Assembly (NCBI GenBank): GCA_030613125.1
Contig: JAUWMO010000125.1
Span: 1-9,360, forward strand
From: Bacteroidota bacterium
Lineage (GTDB): Bacteria; Bacteroidota; Bacteroidia; Bacteroidales; VadinHA17
DNA length: 9,360 nucleotides
Reading direction: 5' to 3'
The translations under genes were made by a program, and so were the position numbers. The notes under the pieces were generated by a model that did no database searches, was not told the origin of the DNA, and was given only the letters and a program-made list of their open reading frames with translations. Positions 7,085-9,360 of the stretch are shown here, one piece after another (position 1 is the first letter of the stretch; each line of letters opens with the position of its first letter).

Positions 7085-7095
7085 GGCACTTGAAA

Positions 7096-7962
7096 TTATT
7101 TGGCCACTTTATTGGCTGAGTCAGATTGCCAGTCAAAAAAAGCATCGTCATATATTTTTACATTTTTGTACCCCAGCATATCCGTTAAGGCAAAATAAAC
7201 TATCCCTGCTCTTACACTGGTTAAACAATAAAGAATTATCCCCTTTTCCGGAGTGATACCTTTAGCTTTAAAAAGTTTTTGTAATTCATCAGTACTTTTA
7301 AATTTGGAATCTTCGGTTAGAACGTTACTGAATTCCAGGTTAACTGCACCCGGGATATGACCTTTTCTTATGTCAGATTCATCGGTTCCATTGAATTCTT
7401 CAGGTGCACGGACATCAACGATCACTGCACCAGAACCACCTGAGGCAGCTTTAACCTGTGCGGTTGTTGCAAGTTTACTTATATCAACCTTAGGTGTAAA
7501 AGTAACAGCTTTAACTGAAACAGGGGCCCTTGTTACCGGTTTACGGCCAGCACGCCATGCTTTCATTTGTCCGTCAAGTATCTTTACGTTGGGTGCTCCT
7601 AAATATTTCAGGATCCAGTAAAGACGACCGGAAAATTTTCCCGACCCTGCATCATATAACACAATGGTTTTTGACTCACTGATACCCTTGCTGCCAAAAA
7701 TTTTTGCCAACTCAGCAGTAGCCTTTAAATATCCGTTAATAGCCGGATCTTTATAAAGCTCTATATGATGGACATTCACAGCTCCCGGTATATGAACTTG
7801 CTGATAATCAGCAGGTGTTCTTGCTGATACAATAATTGTATTCTTATCCTTCATTATCTTTACAAGGTCATTGACCGATATCAGATCAGGACCTGCAAAA
7901 AGAATTCCACCAGTTATAAAGAAAATGATGAATAATCCAAATATTTTATTTTTTGTTTTCAT
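7096..7962 (-). CDS. Exported tandem-domain rhodanese (thiosulfate sulfurtransferase-like)
   Basis: This is a periplasmic sulfurtransferase that probably carries sulfane sulfur as a cysteine persulfide. The 288 residues start with a Sec signal peptide (KTKNK, then a hydrophobic core to about 22; likely cleavage after ILFA at 23). Two rhodanese domains follow. The first (about 25-145) has the CH2A-like HIPGAVNVHH, but aspartate D104 (LYDAGSGKFSGR) replaces the catalytic cysteine, as usual for the silent domain. The second (about 160-285) has VDVRAPEEF and GHIPGAVNLEF, with the active C246 in the loop CLTSVRA, where R251 would hold an anionic substrate. It is the last gene of a leftward operon, 24 bases after the porin gene, with a terminator behind it. 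A role like the Sud polysulfide carrier of Wolinella is an attractive inference; thiosulfate or selenium-oxyanion handling is also possible. Confidence 0.9.
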   Translation of the reverse strand: MKTKNKIFGLFIIFFITGGILFAGPDLISVNDLVKIMKDKNTIIVSARTPADYQQVHIPGAVNVHHIELYKDPAINGYLKATAELAKIFGSKGISESKTIVLYDAGSGKFSGRLYWILKYLGAPNVKILDGQMKAWRAGRKPVTRAPVSVKAVTFTPKVDISKLATTAQVKAASGGSGAVIVDVRAPEEFNGTDESDIRKGHIPGAVNLEFSNVLTEDSKFKSTDELQKLFKAKGITPEKGIILYCLTSVRAGIVYFALTDMLGYKNVKIYDDAFFDWQSDSANKVAK

Positions 7963-7986
7963 TTCAAATAATTTAAATAGTTACTA

Positions 7987-9009
7987 TTAAAAACTTACCT
8001 GCATTTGAACCAGTACCCAGTCGTTTCGTACCTCATTAGCCTGCTCTGCCCGATATGAATAGTTTATCTGCAGTCTGGTCCAGTCATTAAAGAAATAATT
8101 GATGCCTCCGGTAACCGCAGTTTCCAGATTGTTATCCTGACTTAAGTCGCCATTGTATGACTCAAATTTTACTACCGGTTGCAGGTTCCACGGGGTCATG
8201 TATAATAACATTGCATACATCCCGCTTCTTGTAATTGGTCCTTCATGAATTTCAATAGGTGTTCCATCACATCCGCCACCTGTTGTATACGAACCTGTAT
8301 CTTTCCCCCAGATATATTCTGCCTGCAAAAGAAAACCCTTCCAATCAATCTGCATTTCTCCGGCAAAACGGGTCTTGGTATTATCAGATTGAGATCCGGT
8401 GATCCCCTTTCTGAAACTACCTCCAAAACGGAATACATCCCAGGGTTGAACAACCACTCTGCCAACGATATCTTTATTGTTATTCTCATCAAAAAATCCC
8501 CGCCTGTAACCATTCATCACTGCAACATTATAATTTATAACATTTGAAGCAAGAGATCCCCATACCATCAAACCCTGGTCACGATTGGGTAAAGCCAGTT
8601 CATTTACAACCTTAGAGCGCTGGATCGTATGAAGTTTGTGGCATGCCGTGCTTAACTCCTGTGAAAAAGGAGGTTTGTATTGACCCAAAGTTATTCTTGC
8701 AAATGAAAACCGGTTATACGAAACGAATGCATCTAGCAGAAAAGGAGCATCCGGCATAAACTTTGAGAAATCAACAATTGCATAGTAACTGAAATCATAG
8801 GGTACATTTCCCGTTACACCTATCCTTGCCCTTCTGAAAGCAAAACTGTTGGTCCATCCGTCAGATTTTTCTATCATCTGATACTCAGGCTGTATAAAAC
8901 CAATTACTGAAACACCTTCATCAGAAGCCGGTTCCATACAACCCTGGGCAAACAGGTTTCCCAACCCAATGCTGCCCAATACTAAAATAATAAGCGTTAT
9001 TTTTTTCAT
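7987..9009 (-). CDS. Outer-membrane porin, Porin_O_P (phosphate-selective porin) type
   Basis: This 340-residue beta-barrel protein is expected to form an outer-membrane channel for anions or small solutes. It has a Sec signal peptide (MKKITLIILVLGSIGLG, likely cut after LFA at 21) and an early strand pair with GFIQPEYQ, then FAFRRARIGVTGNV, the arginine-rich stretch typical of Porin_O_P proteins. Alternating hydrophobic strands follow, for example ARITLGQYKPPFSQE, and the protein ends in VQMQVSF, a terminal phenylalanine of the kind recognised by the Bam machinery. At 340 residues it is at the short end for the family. Cysteines C24, C123 and C247 are unusual in a porin. It sits between two rhodanese genes, which suggests import of a sulfur compound rather than phosphate (inference). 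No Shine-Dalgarno sequence lies upstream; the 61 bases before the start are AT-rich and otherwise featureless. Confidence 0.85.
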   Translation of the reverse strand: MKKITLIILVLGSIGLGNLFAQGCMEPASDEGVSVIGFIQPEYQMIEKSDGWTNSFAFRRARIGVTGNVPYDFSYYAIVDFSKFMPDAPFLLDAFVSYNRFSFARITLGQYKPPFSQELSTACHKLHTIQRSKVVNELALPNRDQGLMVWGSLASNVINYNVAVMNGYRRGFFDENNNKDIVGRVVVQPWDVFRFGGSFRKGITGSQSDNTKTRFAGEMQIDWKGFLLQAEYIWGKDTGSYTTGGGCDGTPIEIHEGPITRSGMYAMLLYMTPWNLQPVVKFESYNGDLSQDNNLETAVTGGINYFFNDWTRLQINYSYRAEQANEVRNDWVLVQMQVSF

Positions 9010-9070
9010 TTCAACAGAGATATTTACCAGGATTAATTAAAATATTATTTAAGAGAGAATTAAAAAAAAC

Positions 9071-9360
9071 TTATTTTGTTTCAAGAGGCAAATCTTCAGG
9101 ACATCCTGTAGCTGCTGACCATTTGCTACTGGTCAGGTTATTATAAATGATGCTGTTCACGCCAAATTTCAGGCTGGTGGAATTGTATCCCAGCACTGTC
9201 AGATAAGCAGTAACCATGGAAGAGGTCTGGCCGGTCCAGCAATAGGTAGCCACGGTTTTCGAAGGATCAATATGCTTGAATTGGTCTCCTGCAATAGTCA
9301 GAGGCTTAACACGGTAAGCTCCAATAATGTTTCCATAATCTGTAACATCTTTCGCATCCC
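9071..9360 (-). CDS. Rhodanese-domain protein, C-terminal part, cut by the window edge
   Basis: The minus-strand frame that ends at TAA (9071) is open to the window edge, giving about 95 residues of the C-terminal end. The visible sequence runs through YGNIIGAYRVKP, then VATYCWTGQTSSMVTAYLTV and LGYNSTSLKFGVNS. CWTGQTS is a rhodanese active-site loop with its catalytic cysteine, and the GxIxGAxR segment before it is the usual pre-loop motif. A GTG at 9251-9253 is not a start: it encodes the valine two residues into the core strand before the active site. The gene is the most upstream visible member of the operon that continues with the porin and the second rhodanese. The N-terminus, any signal peptide or lipobox, and any second domain lie outside the window. 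The tail holds one more cysteine (TGCPEDLPLETK). Confidence 0.85.
   Translation of the reverse strand, partial: DAKDVTDYGNIIGAYRVKPLTIAGDQFKHIDPSKTVATYCWTGQTSSMVTAYLTVLGYNSTSLKFGVNSIIYNNLTSSKWSAATGCPEDLPLETK

Noticed and set aside
8630..8650. TACHKLH in the porin as a haem motif
   Set aside because: It has a single cysteine before the histidine, not CxxCH, in an outer-membrane barrel.
9251..9253. GTG as the start of a 60-residue gene ending at 9071
   Set aside because: The frame is open upstream to the window edge and encodes the preceding rhodanese motifs; the valine belongs to the beta strand before the active-site loop.
1..9360. CRISPR arrays, tRNA or rRNA genes, insertion sequences
   Set aside because: No regularly spaced repeats, cloverleaf-like sequence, transposase ORF or terminal inverted repeats were seen.

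Overview
The window is about 40% G+C and carries seven genes in three transcription units, all concerned with anaerobic membrane electron transfer and sulfur handling. The source is probably an uncultured anaerobic member of the Bacteroidota or a related FCB-group phylum. Support for this is the Porin_O_P-like outer-membrane barrel, AT-rich gene starts that mostly lack a Shine-Dalgarno sequence, and a TAttTTTG element of the Bacteroidota -7 type before the Rieske gene. This is inference, not proof. The genetic code looks standard: all the tryptophans I checked are TGG.

Left (1-3410, minus strand): a three-subunit molybdoenzyme operon in the order psrA-, psrB-, psrC/nrfD-like. It encodes a Tat-exported Mo-bisPGD catalytic subunit, a four-cluster ferredoxin subunit and an NrfD-type quinone-interacting membrane subunit. 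The nrfD-like gene has an in-frame TGA at 90-92, but the same frame stays open and recognisably NrfD-like to the window edge. The gene is therefore interrupted by a nonsense codon, is recoded, or carries a sequencing error.

Middle (3411-3872): a 462-base divergent intergenic region with no gene. It holds a 52-base imperfect hairpin in the psrA leader, three copies of ATTGCTGT, a perfect TTTTAC-tc-GTAAAA palindrome and a candidate promoter for the rightward genes.

Centre (3873-7037, plus strand): a Rieske protein gene that directly abuts (TAG then ATG) a 918-residue fusion. The fusion joins a complete seven-helix b6f/bc-type cytochrome b to a periplasmic domain with twelve c-type haem motifs. 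A bidirectional terminator follows.

Right (7096-9360, minus strand): a convergent operon of a rhodanese (cut by the right edge), an outer-membrane porin and a second exported tandem rhodanese.

Working model (inference): rhodanese-type sulfur carriers and a porin bring sulfane sulfur or a related oxyanion into the periplasm. The PsrABC-like complex exchanges electrons between that substrate and menaquinone. The Rieske/cytochrome b/dodecahaem complex connects the same quinone pool to a high-capacity haem wire. Substrate and direction of electron flow cannot be read from the sequence.
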